From Lachnospiraceae bacterium (GTDB lineage Bacteria; Bacillota; Clostridia; Lachnospirales; Lachnospiraceae): DNA of 50,560 nucleotides. The notes beneath the pieces were generated by a model. The model worked only from the letters and a program-made list of their open reading frames with translations. It was not told the origin of the DNA and did no database searches. Within the stretch, counting starts at the first letter, position 1; each line of letters opens with the position of its first letter. Shown piece after piece: positions 1 through 7,979 of the stretch. The position numbers were made by a program, and so were the translations under genes. Location of the stretch: positions 1 through 50,560 of the forward strand of contig JAFXQR010000087.1 of the NCBI GenBank assembly GCA_017526985.1. The letters are read 5' to 3'.

Positions 1-82
1 CTGGATCTTAGCAGTATGGGCAGGGTTGCGAGACAGACACGCTTTTTCGTCTGGCTCGCATGCCCTTACTGCTTAGAACCAG
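1..82. repeat. Long imperfect inverted repeat (hairpin)
   Basis: Bases 1-22 and 61-82 are reverse complements with three mismatches. The pairing continues inward: 27-36 pairs imperfectly with 50-60, leaving a loop of about 12 bases that contains a run of five T. The arms may extend left of the window. There is no T-run after the outer arm, so it is not a clear terminator. It may be a dispersed palindromic element or the end of an upstream transcript; the function is unknown. Confidence 0.6.
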
Positions 83-194
83 TTGGCAGTTAGCTTGGCA
101 GATGCGTTGCGTCCGGCCCGAAAATAGATGGCTACCCGGCGTAGCTTCGATATCCTGGACTGCTGTAACGGCAGACCGGCGCCCGGCCCCCACC

Positions 195-233
195 CGAGCT
201 CCCGGCCCGAGCGAAGCGAAGGGCGGGAGCTCG
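195..233. repeat. GC-rich palindrome upstream of recD2
   Basis: CGAGCTCCCG (195-204) is the exact reverse complement of CGGGAGCTCG (224-233), and GCCC/GGGC inside extends the stem with one bulge around a purine-rich loop. It lies about 40 bases before the recD2 start, in a stretch (83-274) with several smaller hairpins and no convincing promoter. It could be an mRNA leader structure or a dispersed repeat. No gene is supported in 1-274. Confidence 0.5.
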
Positions 234-274
234 CCAAATACGAATTTAGAGAACAAGAAACAAGGAAGAACAGC

Positions 275-2500
275 ATGAAAACCATCAAAGGCTATATAGA
301 TGAGGTGTCCTGGGAGAGTGAGGAGACCGGATATAAGATTCTGCGCGTGATCACGGATAAGGGGCGGGAGACCTGTGTGGGCACGGCAAGGGAGTATGGT
401 GCCGGCGAGAGTGTGGAAATGGACGGCGAGTATGTGGAGCACTCGACTTATGGGGAGCAGTTTAAGTTTACGGCGATCCGTGCGGTGGCTCCGGAAGGAA
501 CAGTGGCGGTGATCCGGTATCTGGGTTCCGGCGCGATCAAGGGGCTTGGCGAGAAGATGGCGGCGCGTATCGTGGAAAGGTTCGGTGAGGATACCTTCCG
601 CATCATTGAGGAGGAGCCGGAACGGCTGGTGGAGATCAAGGGGATCTCGGCGAAGAAGGCCAGAGAGATCACGGATCAGCTGGTGGCGAAACGGGAGCAG
701 AGGAGCGCCATGTTGTATCTGCAACAGTTCGGGATTACTCAGGCGCTGGCGGATAAGATCTATCAGAAATATGGAAACGGGTTGTACGGTATCATGAAGA
801 ATAACCCGTATCAACTGGCAGAAGAGATCCCGGCAGTCGGTTTCAAAAAGGCAGACAGCATAGCACAGAAGGCAGGGATCCGTGCGGATTCGGAATACCG
901 GGTCCAGTGTGGACTGCAGTATTATCTGCAGCAGTTTTCCGTAGAGGGGCATTGTTATTGCCCGGAGGAAATTTTGTGCGAAAAAACAGCAGAAATGCTG
1001 GGCGTAGGAGCGGAACGGGTAAAGGAACAATTGCCGGCACTGGCTATCGCACAGAAGATCACATTGAAAAAAGGTGCGGAAGGCAGCCGGGTGTATATGC
1101 GCAGCTATTACCAGGCGGAGCTGTACTGCGCGGAACAACTGTTGCGACTGCGTGACGGGTTTGAGGCGGAAGCGTTTCGCGAGAGCGACCTGGAAAAGGT
1201 GGAAGCGGCGCTTGGTCTGACGCTGGATGAACTGCAGCGCCGGGCGGTGGTAACCTGTATGAACAGTGGCGTCTTTTTGCTGTCCGGCGGACCGGGAACC
1301 GGTAAGACGACGACGATCAACGCGATCATCGGCTGTATGGAGCGTGAGGGCAGGTCCTTTGCGCTGGCAGCGCCCACCGGAAGGGCAGCCAAGCGTATGA
1401 AGGAAGCGACGGGCTATGATGCCCAGACGGTACACCGCTTGTTGGAGATCGGCGGTGATCTGGACGGCGAAGAAGGCGGAAAGATGTTTTTCGGGCGTAA
1501 CGAGTCGGAACCTCTGGAAGCGGACTGCGTGATCGTGGATGAAGTGAGTATGGTGGATATCCATCTGCTGAAGGCGTTGTTGTCGGCCATCCCCGAAGGC
1601 AGCCAGCTGATCCTGGTAGGGGATGTGGACCAGCTGCCCAGCGTGGGGCCGGGGCAGGTACTGAAGGATCTGCTGGAGAGTAAGGCGTTTCCGACGGCAC
1701 TGTTGCAGCGGGTGTACCGGCAGTCGGATGAGAGCCATATCGTGGATTATGCCCATAGGATCAATCATGGAGAAAAACTGGATCTGTCACAGAAATATGC
1801 GGATTTCTTTTTGCTGGAAAAAAATACGGCGGAGGTGATCAGCGAGTATATGATCAAGCTGATGGGGGATGTGATCCCGAGAAAACTGGGGCTTTCCGGA
1901 GAAGACATCCAGGTGCTGACCCCGATGCGCAAGGGGGCGCTGGGCGTGGAGGGCCTGAATGCGGTGTTGCAGGCAAGGCTGAACCCGCCGGATGAGGAGA
2001 AGCTGGAATGCAGCTACGGGGATATCACCTTCCGGGAGGGGGACCGCGTGATGCAGATCAAGAATGATTATGAGCTGGAGTGGGAGATCATCGGGGATCA
2101 TAATATCGCGGTAGAGAGCGGAAAAGGCGTATTTAACGGTGATGTTGGGACGATCCGCGAGATCAATAACTACCTGAAACTGATGAAAGTGGCATTTGAT
2201 GACGGCCGGAGTGTGTACTATGAGTTTCAACGGCTGGAAGAATTGGAACTGGCATATGCAGTGACGATCCATAAATCCCAGGGAAGCGAGTACCCGGTGG
2301 TGATCCTGCCGCTGCTTTCCGGGCCGCGGATGCTGATGACAAGAAATCTGCTGTATACCGCCGTGACCAGGGCGAAACAGTGCGTGATCCTGATCGGCAG
2401 CGGACAGACAGTACAGCAGATGATCGACACGGACTATATTCAGCGGCGTTATACCTCCCTGCGGGAGCGGATCTGTGAAAAGGCGGTGCAGACGGCATGA
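275..2500 (+). CDS. recD2: RecD2-type SF1B DNA helicase (RecD/TraA family)
   Basis: This is an ATP-dependent 5'-3' DNA helicase of the RecBC-independent RecD2 (YrrC) family, 741 aa, normal family length. The N-terminal part (about 1-200) carries the OB-like domain and helix-hairpin-helix region (GSGAIKGLG, VEIKGIS). Walker A is GGPGTGKT with Lys344, followed by a DEVSM Walker B and the UvrD-like C-terminal domain ending in TIHKSQGSE and TAVTRAK motifs. The start at 275 is preceded by AAGGAAGA; the frame is open further upstream to 128, but that stretch is low-complexity, overlaps a palindrome and does not look like the family. The stop overlaps the comFC start by four bases, so the two are probably translationally coupled. 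In cells RecD2 acts in recombination, repair and replication-fork stability. Confidence 0.95.
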   Translation: MKTIKGYIDEVSWESEETGYKILRVITDKGRETCVGTAREYGAGESVEMDGEYVEHSTYGEQFKFTAIRAVAPEGTVAVIRYLGSGAIKGLGEKMAARIVERFGEDTFRIIEEEPERLVEIKGISAKKAREITDQLVAKREQRSAMLYLQQFGITQALADKIYQKYGNGLYGIMKNNPYQLAEEIPAVGFKKADSIAQKAGIRADSEYRVQCGLQYYLQQFSVEGHCYCPEEILCEKTAEMLGVGAERVKEQLPALAIAQKITLKKGAEGSRVYMRSYYQAELYCAEQLLRLRDGFEAEAFRESDLEKVEAALGLTLDELQRRAVVTCMNSGVFLLSGGPGTGKTTTINAIIGCMEREGRSFALAAPTGRAAKRMKEATGYDAQTVHRLLEIGGDLDGEEGGKMFFGRNESEPLEADCVIVDEVSMVDIHLLKALLSAIPEGSQLILVGDVDQLPSVGPGQVLKDLLESKAFPTALLQRVYRQSDESHIVDYAHRINHGEKLDLSQKYADFFLLEKNTAEVISEYMIKLMGDVIPRKLGLSGEDIQVLTPMRKGALGVEGLNAVLQARLNPPDEEKLECSYGDITFREGDRVMQIKNDYELEWEIIGDHNIAVESGKGVFNGDVGTIREINNYLKLMKVAFDDGRSVYYEFQRLEELELAYAVTIHKSQGSEYPVVILPLLSGPRMLMTRNLLYTAVTRAKQCVILIGSGQTVQQMIDTDYIQRRYTSLRERICEKAVQTA

Positions 2501-3213
2501 CCATCCGGGAAGTGTTGCGGGATCTGGTGTATCCGCCCCGGTGCGCAATCTGTGACGGTGTGCTGGACGGGAGTGAGAAAAAGATAGGGATCTGTACGGA
2601 TTGCAGGGGAAAGCTGCGCTACATCCGGGAACCGAGGTGCTTTAAATGCGGCGGGCCGCTGAAGGAGGATACGGAGGAATACTGCCGGAACTGTAAGGGG
2701 CGGAAACATTTTTATGACCGGGGATTTGCTCTGTATGAATACAGCTCCGTCCGGCAGGCGGTCTATCGCTTCAAATATGCGGGACGAAGGGAGTATGCGA
2801 GGTTTTTCGGCAGGGAGATGGCACTGCATATGCGGCGGGAACTGCGGGCCTGGCAGCCGCAGGCGCTGATCCCGGTGCCGCTGTATGCGGGAAAAGAGCG
2901 CAGCCGCGGATATAATCAGGCTACGGCGCTGGCAGAGGTGATCAGCAGCTATAGCGGCATTCCCGTGCGGACGGATCTGGTGCGTAGGGTACGCAGAACA
3001 CGGCCCATGAAGGAACTGAATGCCCGGGAACGGGCGGCGAATATAAAAAATGCTTTCCTTATCTCACAAGATGTTGTAAAATTAGAAGTAGTCATGCTTA
3101 TCGATGATATTTATACGACGGGCACTACAGTGGATGAGATTGCGCGGGGGTTACGCGCATGCGGAGTGAAACATATTTATTATGCAGCATTGTCTATCGG
3201 CTCCGGTATGTGA
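2497..3213 (+). CDS. comFC: ComFC-like phosphoribosyltransferase-fold protein
   Basis: This is a 238-aa ComF family protein with an N-terminal double zinc-ribbon (four CxxC pairs: CAIC, CTDC, CFKC, CRNC) and a C-terminal type I phosphoribosyltransferase domain with the PRPP-binding loop LIDDIYTTGTT near residue 200. ComFC is required for DNA uptake in Bacillus and works with the ComFA helicase. Here no comFA is adjacent; the upstream partner is recD2, overlapping by ATGA. The following gene is a YvyF-like protein, the same order as comFC-yvyF in Bacillus subtilis. Family assignment is firm; a role in competence in this organism is inference. Confidence 0.93.
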   Translation: MTIREVLRDLVYPPRCAICDGVLDGSEKKIGICTDCRGKLRYIREPRCFKCGGPLKEDTEEYCRNCKGRKHFYDRGFALYEYSSVRQAVYRFKYAGRREYARFFGREMALHMRRELRAWQPQALIPVPLYAGKERSRGYNQATALAEVISSYSGIPVRTDLVRRVRRTRPMKELNARERAANIKNAFLISQDVVKLEVVMLIDDIYTTGTTVDEIARGLRACGVKHIYYAALSIGSGM

Positions 3214-3240
3214 TGGGGACATAGGGGAAGGAGAGAAGGT

Positions 3241-3657
3241 ATGAATGTACGTAACTGCAGAAAATGCGGCAAGATGTTTAATTACATTCAGGGACCGCCG
3301 ATCTGTCAGAACTGCAAGGCGGCTCTGGAAAAGAAGTTTGAGGAAGTAAAGGCATATATCCGCGAACACAAAAGCGCAAAGATCAATGAGATCGCCGAGA
3401 ATTGCAATGTGGAACCGCGGCAGATCGAGACATGGATCCGCGAGGAACGACTGGTCTTTGCCAGCGATTCTCCCGTGAAGATTTTCTGTGAGACTTGCGG
3501 GGCGCCGATCTTCACCGGGCGTTACTGTGAAAAATGCAAGAAAAACCAGGCGAACACCTTTAGTTCTGCCGGGCGGCCGGCCGAAGGCGGTGCACCTGCG
3601 GGCGGCGGAGATAAGCGCTCCGGTTCCGGCAATAAAATGCACACATTTCGTGAATGA
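3241..3657 (+). CDS. yvyF: YvyF-like flagellar-operon zinc-ribbon protein
   Basis: This 138-aa protein begins with CRKCGKMF and CQNC zinc-binding pairs, has a central helical winged-helix-like region (residues 35-75) and a second zinc-ribbon (CETC, CEKC, about 85-103), followed by a Gly/Ala/Ser-rich disordered tail. This fits the YvyF family (flagellar operon protein TIGR03826), which lies between comFC and flgM in Bacillus. A GGGGAAGGAGAGAAGG ribosome site precedes the start. No flagellar genes are seen nearby, so it may have a general regulatory role or be a relic of the ancestral comF-flagellar gene order. Confidence 0.8.
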   Translation: MNVRNCRKCGKMFNYIQGPPICQNCKAALEKKFEEVKAYIREHKSAKINEIAENCNVEPRQIETWIREERLVFASDSPVKIFCETCGAPIFTGRYCEKCKKNQANTFSSAGRPAEGGAPAGGGDKRSGSGNKMHTFRE

Positions 3658-3682
3658 GTTCAGGGAGTAATACAGGCAGGAT

Positions 3683-4099
3683 ATGCTGAACGAAGCAAGA
3701 GTAAAACTGATGACACGCATGGCCGCTTTTGAGGTGGGAGAAGGAAAGCGGAGCATGGCCATAGGTACTTTTTTCCGTAGTGATTATATTGCAAAAGAGA
3801 TCATCAAATCGATCATATATGGTACCATCGCATTTGGACTGATCTTAGGCGTATATTTGGTCTATGAATTTGAGATGTTTATGGCAAATCTGTATGAGAT
3901 CAACTGGCTGGATTTCGGACAAATGTTGCTGAAGCGTTATCTGATCGGGATCGGTATATATGCGCTGATCACCTATATCGTGTATGTGGTACGATACAGC
4001 AGAGCCAGACGGAATCTGCAGATCTATTATAATAACCTGCGCAGACTGAAAGCAATGTACAAAAAAGAGGCAGCACAGGAAAAACTTACGGAAGAGTAG
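3683..4099 (+). CDS. Uncharacterised two-pass membrane protein
   Basis: I do not recognise a named family. The 138-aa product has a basic N-terminus, a hydrophobic segment near residues 42-62 and a second near 88-105, then a strongly basic stretch rich in Arg and Tyr and a charged C-terminal helix (residues 108-138). It lies 25 bases after the YvyF-like gene and 9 bases before the next membrane gene, inside a tight unit leading to cdaA. The position suggests a link to cell-envelope or c-di-AMP physiology, but that is inference from neighbours only. Confidence 0.75.
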   Translation: MLNEARVKLMTRMAAFEVGEGKRSMAIGTFFRSDYIAKEIIKSIIYGTIAFGLILGVYLVYEFEMFMANLYEINWLDFGQMLLKRYLIGIGIYALITYIVYVVRYSRARRNLQIYYNNLRRLKAMYKKEAAQEKLTEE

Positions 4100-4108
4100 T
4101 GGGTAGTT

Positions 4109-5311
4109 ATGGCAAAGTTATTAATGATTCGTGAACAGATCAAGAGTTTTTACAGCAGGTATGAGGGTTTTTGCAGGCCGGTCTTAAAATTCCTGCTGGC
4201 ATTCCTGGCTCTGACAATGATCAACAAAAGTATTGGATATGCGGCGGTTCTGGGCAATCCGGCAGTGGTGCTGGTGATCGCCTTGTTTTGTTCCTTTTTC
4301 CCGACCAATTTTGTGGTGGTGGTCAGTACTTTTGTGATACTGTTGCATTTGTATGCGGTATCGCTGGAAACGGTGGTGACGGCGGGCATCCTGTTTATGC
4401 TGATGTTTCTTCTGTATTTTCGCTTCGCTGCCAAGGATACCATCCTGCTGGTAATGACACCGCTGTGTTTTATCCTAAAGATCCCGTATGTGGTGCCGCT
4501 CTGCGCCGGACTGGTGGGCAGCCCTACATCCATGATCTCTACGGGCTGTGGTGTGGTCACCTATTATCTGCTGCAGTATATTTCGGGAAACCGTACTGCT
4601 TTGGCAACATCGGAAGATGATCCGATCTTTCAGCTGGAAAAGTTCCGTATGCTGATCGATGCACTTATGAAAAACCGTCAGATGATGGTGGTGATCGCGG
4701 CATTTGCCATCACGATCCTGGTGGTATATCTGATCCGCAGACTGCCGGTAGATCATTGCTGGACCATTGCAATGATCACGGGTATGCTGGTGGATATCGT
4801 GGTGATCCTGGTCGGCGATCTGAAATATCAGACCATGGTGGAGATCCCGGCACTGATCATCGGCAGCCTGCTCGCTCTGGCAGTCGGACTGGTGCTGCAG
4901 TTCTTTGTCTTTAATGTGGACTATACACGAACGGAAAAAGTCCAGTTTGAAGATGATGAGTATTACTATTATGTAAAAGCGATCCCGAAAAATACGGTAT
5001 CGCTGGCAGACCGTAAAGTGAAAAAGATCAAGGGACAGACCGGTACCTCCCAGGCGTCCGGCAGTGACAGCTCCAAGAGATCTGCTTCGGCAAGCTCCAA
5101 AGGGAGCAGAGATGCGCAGGAATACCGGGTACGCCGTACGGCAACAACGAAAGAGCGGGAAGTGGTGCGCAGCAGTCATAACAGCACCAAGCGTATCATC
5201 ATGCCGGAAGATGTGGCGGGCAGCCGCAGGGAACGGTTGACGGAGATCGAAAAAGCAGCCGCTGCAAAGGCGAGGGCAGAACGGAAAAAGAACAATAGCG
5301 GGACGGAATAA
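4109..5311 (+). CDS. Uncharacterised polytopic membrane protein with basic cytoplasmic tail
   Basis: This 400-aa protein has eight to ten hydrophobic segments within residues 22-275, then a hydrophilic tail (about 280-400) rich in Ser, Lys and Arg with alternating charged patches. No transporter signature is visible to me. It is nine bases from both the upstream membrane protein and cdaA, so it is probably co-transcribed with the cyclase. CdaA-type cyclases sit in the membrane with partner proteins, so an accessory role is plausible but unproven. The start at 4109 is followed by a second Met at 4124, which is an alternative. Confidence 0.75.
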   Translation: MAKLLMIREQIKSFYSRYEGFCRPVLKFLLAFLALTMINKSIGYAAVLGNPAVVLVIALFCSFFPTNFVVVVSTFVILLHLYAVSLETVVTAGILFMLMFLLYFRFAAKDTILLVMTPLCFILKIPYVVPLCAGLVGSPTSMISTGCGVVTYYLLQYISGNRTALATSEDDPIFQLEKFRMLIDALMKNRQMMVVIAAFAITILVVYLIRRLPVDHCWTIAMITGMLVDIVVILVGDLKYQTMVEIPALIIGSLLALAVGLVLQFFVFNVDYTRTEKVQFEDDEYYYYVKAIPKNTVSLADRKVKKIKGQTGTSQASGSDSSKRSASASSKGSRDAQEYRVRRTATTKEREVVRSSHNSTKRIIMPEDVAGSRRERLTEIEKAAAAKARAERKKNNSGTE

Positions 5312-5320
5312 AGCTGATAA

Positions 5321-6226
5321 ATGTTTGACAGAGTGTCTTCCTTTATACAGGAGAATATTGTAAACATTCACATCCCGAAGATACAGGTGACGGATGTGGT
5401 GGAGATCGCCATCATTTCCTTTGCGGTGTATCATATTATGGTATGGATCCGCAAAACAAAGGCGTGGTCATTGCTCAAGGGTCTGATCGTGATCCTTGGT
5501 TTTTTGCTGCTTGCGGCCATCTTCAATATGTCTACGATCCTGTGGATCGCGGAGAAGAGTTTCTCGGTATTGTTAATGGTCATGGTGGTGGTCCTGCAGC
5601 CGGAATTGCGCCGGGCCTTGGAACAACTGGGACAGAAAAACATCTTTTTCTCTTTTTTGAGCACCGATGCCAATAAACAAAAGGGGCGTTATTCGGATCA
5701 TACGATCGACGAGATCGTAAAAGCTTCCTTTGCCATGGGGCGTGTAAAGACCGGTGCTTTGATGGTCTTTGAACGGAATGAAACGCTGGCGGAATATGAG
5801 AAAACAGGTATCCTGATCGATGCTGTGGTTTCCAGCCAGCTGCTGATCAATATTTTTGAACATAATACACCGTTACATGACGGTGCGGTGATCTTTCGAG
5901 GGGATAGGATCGTATCGGCGACCTGCTATCTGCCGTTGTCGGACAACCGGAACCTGAGCAAGGCATTGGGAACCAGACACCGTGCAGGTGTAGGTATTTC
6001 GGAAGCAACGGATTCGCTGACGGTGATCGTATCGGAAGAAAACGGTAAAGTGAGTGTGGCCTATGGCGGAGAACTGTTTAGCGGTCTCAGCCAGGAGGGG
6101 CTGCGGGAAAAACTGGAAATGATCCAGGACAAGCCGCAGGAAGTGACTAAACGCGGCTGGCTGGAGAGATCGCGCGGTGAGAAGGCAGAAAAGGGAGAGC
6201 GGAATGGTAAAAAAGCTGACAAATAA
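5321..6226 (+). CDS. cdaA: CdaA-type membrane diadenylate cyclase
   Basis: This enzyme makes cyclic di-AMP from two ATP. The 301-aa protein has three N-terminal hydrophobic segments (about residues 26-90), the usual CdaA membrane part, then a DisA_N catalytic domain with the DGA motif (Asp187) and the RHR motif (219-221). Both motifs are intact, so it should be active. The gene overlaps cdaR by 23 bases, the classic cdaA-cdaR pairing in Firmicutes. Cyclic di-AMP controls potassium and osmolyte transport and cell-wall balance. The C-terminal tail is Lys/Glu-rich. glmM, the usual third gene, does not follow here. Confidence 0.96.
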   Translation: MFDRVSSFIQENIVNIHIPKIQVTDVVEIAIISFAVYHIMVWIRKTKAWSLLKGLIVILGFLLLAAIFNMSTILWIAEKSFSVLLMVMVVVLQPELRRALEQLGQKNIFFSFLSTDANKQKGRYSDHTIDEIVKASFAMGRVKTGALMVFERNETLAEYEKTGILIDAVVSSQLLINIFEHNTPLHDGAVIFRGDRIVSATCYLPLSDNRNLSKALGTRHRAGVGISEATDSLTVIVSEENGKVSVAYGGELFSGLSQEGLREKLEMIQDKPQEVTKRGWLERSRGEKAEKGERNGKKADK

Positions 6227-7544
6227 CCTTGGCCTGAAGCTCCTTGCGATACTGGTAGGCTGTATTGTATGGCTGATTGTGATCAATTATGCCGATCCGA
6301 TCGTGTCGATACGCTACAGCAGTATTCCGGTGGAGTTTGTCAACGAAGATCTGCTGAACAGTAAAGGCAAGGTTTATGAGGTTATAAACAATTCAAATTA
6401 TGTAGATGTGGTCGTTTACGGCAAGCGTTCTGTGCTGGAAACATTGAGCTACGAGAATATCCATGCCATCGCAGACCTGGAAGATATTACAATCATGGAT
6501 ACCGTGGCCATCCAGGTGTCTTCCAATAAGAGCAATGATCAGTTGGACAGCATCAAATTGAGCAGAAGTGTGGTGGAGCTGAATGTGGAAGACATCAAGG
6601 AGATGCCGTACACGATCAATGTGGTGGTCAACGGTACTCCGGCGGAAGGCTATGTGATCGGCGATATTACGCAAAATCAGAACCTGGTACGCGTGTCCGG
6701 TCCGGAATCGGTAGTCAATCGTGTGGTGAAAGCGGAGTGTACGGTCGGCGTTGGCGGACGTTCTTCGGATCTTTCGACCAGTGCGGACATCCGTCTGTAC
6801 GATACAAATGGTAAAGTGGTGACGCATCCCAACTTAAAAACCAACATTTCGATGGTCAATGTGGGTGTGGATATCCTGAGCAGCAAAGCAGTAGATATCA
6901 TCTACTCCTATACGGGTGAACCGGCGAGCGGTTATACGGTGATCGGTGAGCCGGTGGCAGACCGTACGGCGGTATATATCGCGGGTCGTCAGTCGGCGCT
7001 GAACAAAGTGGATCGTATCGTGATCCCGGATTCGGAGCTGGATATTACGGATCGGGAAGAAAGCCTGAATACAACGATCAATCTGAAGGAATTCCTGCCG
7101 GATGGTGTGCGTATGCTCAATATCGGGGATGATGATTTTGACGGCAAGATCCATGTGAAAGTAGAAATACAGGAACTGATCGACCGGACTTTTGCGATCC
7201 CGATCAGCAACCTGAGAGTCATCAATGTGCCGAAGGAACATGAGGCTGAGGTGCTTTTGGAGACCAACGGAAACGAAGGGGATAACGCAAAGGCATCGTT
7301 GGAGATCACGGTGCGGGGTATTGCGGACAGCTATACCAATGTGGTGCCCAGAGATCTGCAGGGCACGATCGATGTGGCAGCGTTTATGGAGAAAGCGGGT
7401 GTTTCCGAGATCCCGGCCGGTGTCTTCCGTATGGAAGTGCAGATGGAGCTGCCGGAAGGGTTGACATGTGTAGAGAAATACTATGCGGATGTCCGGATCA
7501 CACTGCCGAAAGAAGAGGAACCAAAAGAAGAAACGGAAGAATAA
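6204..7544 (+). CDS. cdaR: CdaR/YbbR-domain regulator of the diadenylate cyclase
   Basis: This 446-aa protein has one N-terminal membrane helix (about residues 8-28, ending INYADP) and four consecutive YbbR-type beta repeats outside the membrane, ending in a Glu/Lys-rich tail. CdaR proteins bind CdaA through the membrane and modulate its activity. The start at 6204 is chosen because AAGGGAGAG sits seven bases upstream and the membrane helix follows directly; an in-frame ATG at 6177 would add nine charged residues inside cdaA. The overlap with cdaA implies coupled translation. Confidence 0.93.
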   Translation: MVKKLTNNLGLKLLAILVGCIVWLIVINYADPIVSIRYSSIPVEFVNEDLLNSKGKVYEVINNSNYVDVVVYGKRSVLETLSYENIHAIADLEDITIMDTVAIQVSSNKSNDQLDSIKLSRSVVELNVEDIKEMPYTINVVVNGTPAEGYVIGDITQNQNLVRVSGPESVVNRVVKAECTVGVGGRSSDLSTSADIRLYDTNGKVVTHPNLKTNISMVNVGVDILSSKAVDIIYSYTGEPASGYTVIGEPVADRTAVYIAGRQSALNKVDRIVIPDSELDITDREESLNTTINLKEFLPDGVRMLNIGDDDFDGKIHVKVEIQELIDRTFAIPISNLRVINVPKEHEAEVLLETNGNEGDNAKASLEITVRGIADSYTNVVPRDLQGTIDVAAFMEKAGVSEIPAGVFRMEVQMELPEGLTCVEKYYADVRITLPKEEEPKEETEE

Positions 7545-7574
7545 AGCCGATCCGCATCGGAATGACACAATATC

Positions 7575-7603
7575 TTGTATTCCGTTGTGAGTGGTGATAT
7601 AAT
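7575..7603 (+). promoter_or_regulatory. Predicted sigma-A promoter for the HPr-leuA-rfbD unit
   Basis: TTGTAT (7575-7580) and TATAAT (7598-7603) are separated by exactly 17 bases. The site sits in the 159-base gap between cdaR and the HPr gene, leaving a leader of about 95 bases. No riboswitch or leader peptide was recognised in that leader, although leuA-type operons often have one. Confidence 0.7.
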
Positions 7604-7703
7604 TTTATGAGTTTTACTCGGGTTTGACCGGCAGCAGGAGAAGGGCGGCCGGAAGGAACAGAGAGGAAGTATACTAACGGGGGATTGAATTGGAGGGTGC
7701 TAT

Positions 7704-7967
7704 ATGGTAACACAAAAGGTAGTTATTAAGAATCCGACAGGGCTGCATCTGCGTCCGGCAGGTAATCTGTGCAAGGAAGCGATGAAGTTCCGGTCGATGA
7801 TCACATTTACATTCCGGGAGAATACCGCGAATGCCAAGAGCGTTCTGAGTGTGTTGGGCGCCTGCGTCAAGAGCGGGGATGAGATCGAACTCATCTGCGA
7901 AGGCGAAGACGAAGAGGAAGCATTAGAGAGCCTCGTTGCGGCAATCGAGAGTGGCCTGGGCGAATAG
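7704..7967 (+). CDS. HPr-family phosphocarrier protein
   Basis: This 87-aa protein has the HPr fold signature: the phospho-accepting His15 in GLHLRPA and the regulatory Ser46 in AKSVLSV. The sugar phosphotransferase system uses His15; the HPr kinase/phosphatase of Firmicutes uses Ser46 for catabolite control through CcpA. Both residues are present, so it is a true HPr rather than a Crh-like protein, which lacks His15. A ribosome site (TTGGAGG) precedes the start. It lies 12 bases upstream of leuA rather than beside ptsI, which is unusual and may tie leucine synthesis to carbon status. Confidence 0.93.
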   Translation: MVTQKVVIKNPTGLHLRPAGNLCKEAMKFRSMITFTFRENTANAKSVLSVLGACVKSGDEIELICEGEDEEEALESLVAAIESGLGE

Positions 7968-7979
7968 GAGGTTATGAAA

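Noticed and set aside
8-1768. 586-aa open frame on the - strand opposite recD2
   Set aside because: It is a shadow of recD2, which has full motifs and a ribosome site; the - frame is rich in His, Arg and Leu with no recognisable domain.
7545-7565. Terminator after cdaR
   Set aside because: Only a five-base stem (CCGAT/ATCGG) without a T-run.
7604-7703. T-box or leucine attenuator in the HPr-leuA leader
   Set aside because: No T-box consensus, no run of Leu codons and no terminator-like hairpin was found in the leader.
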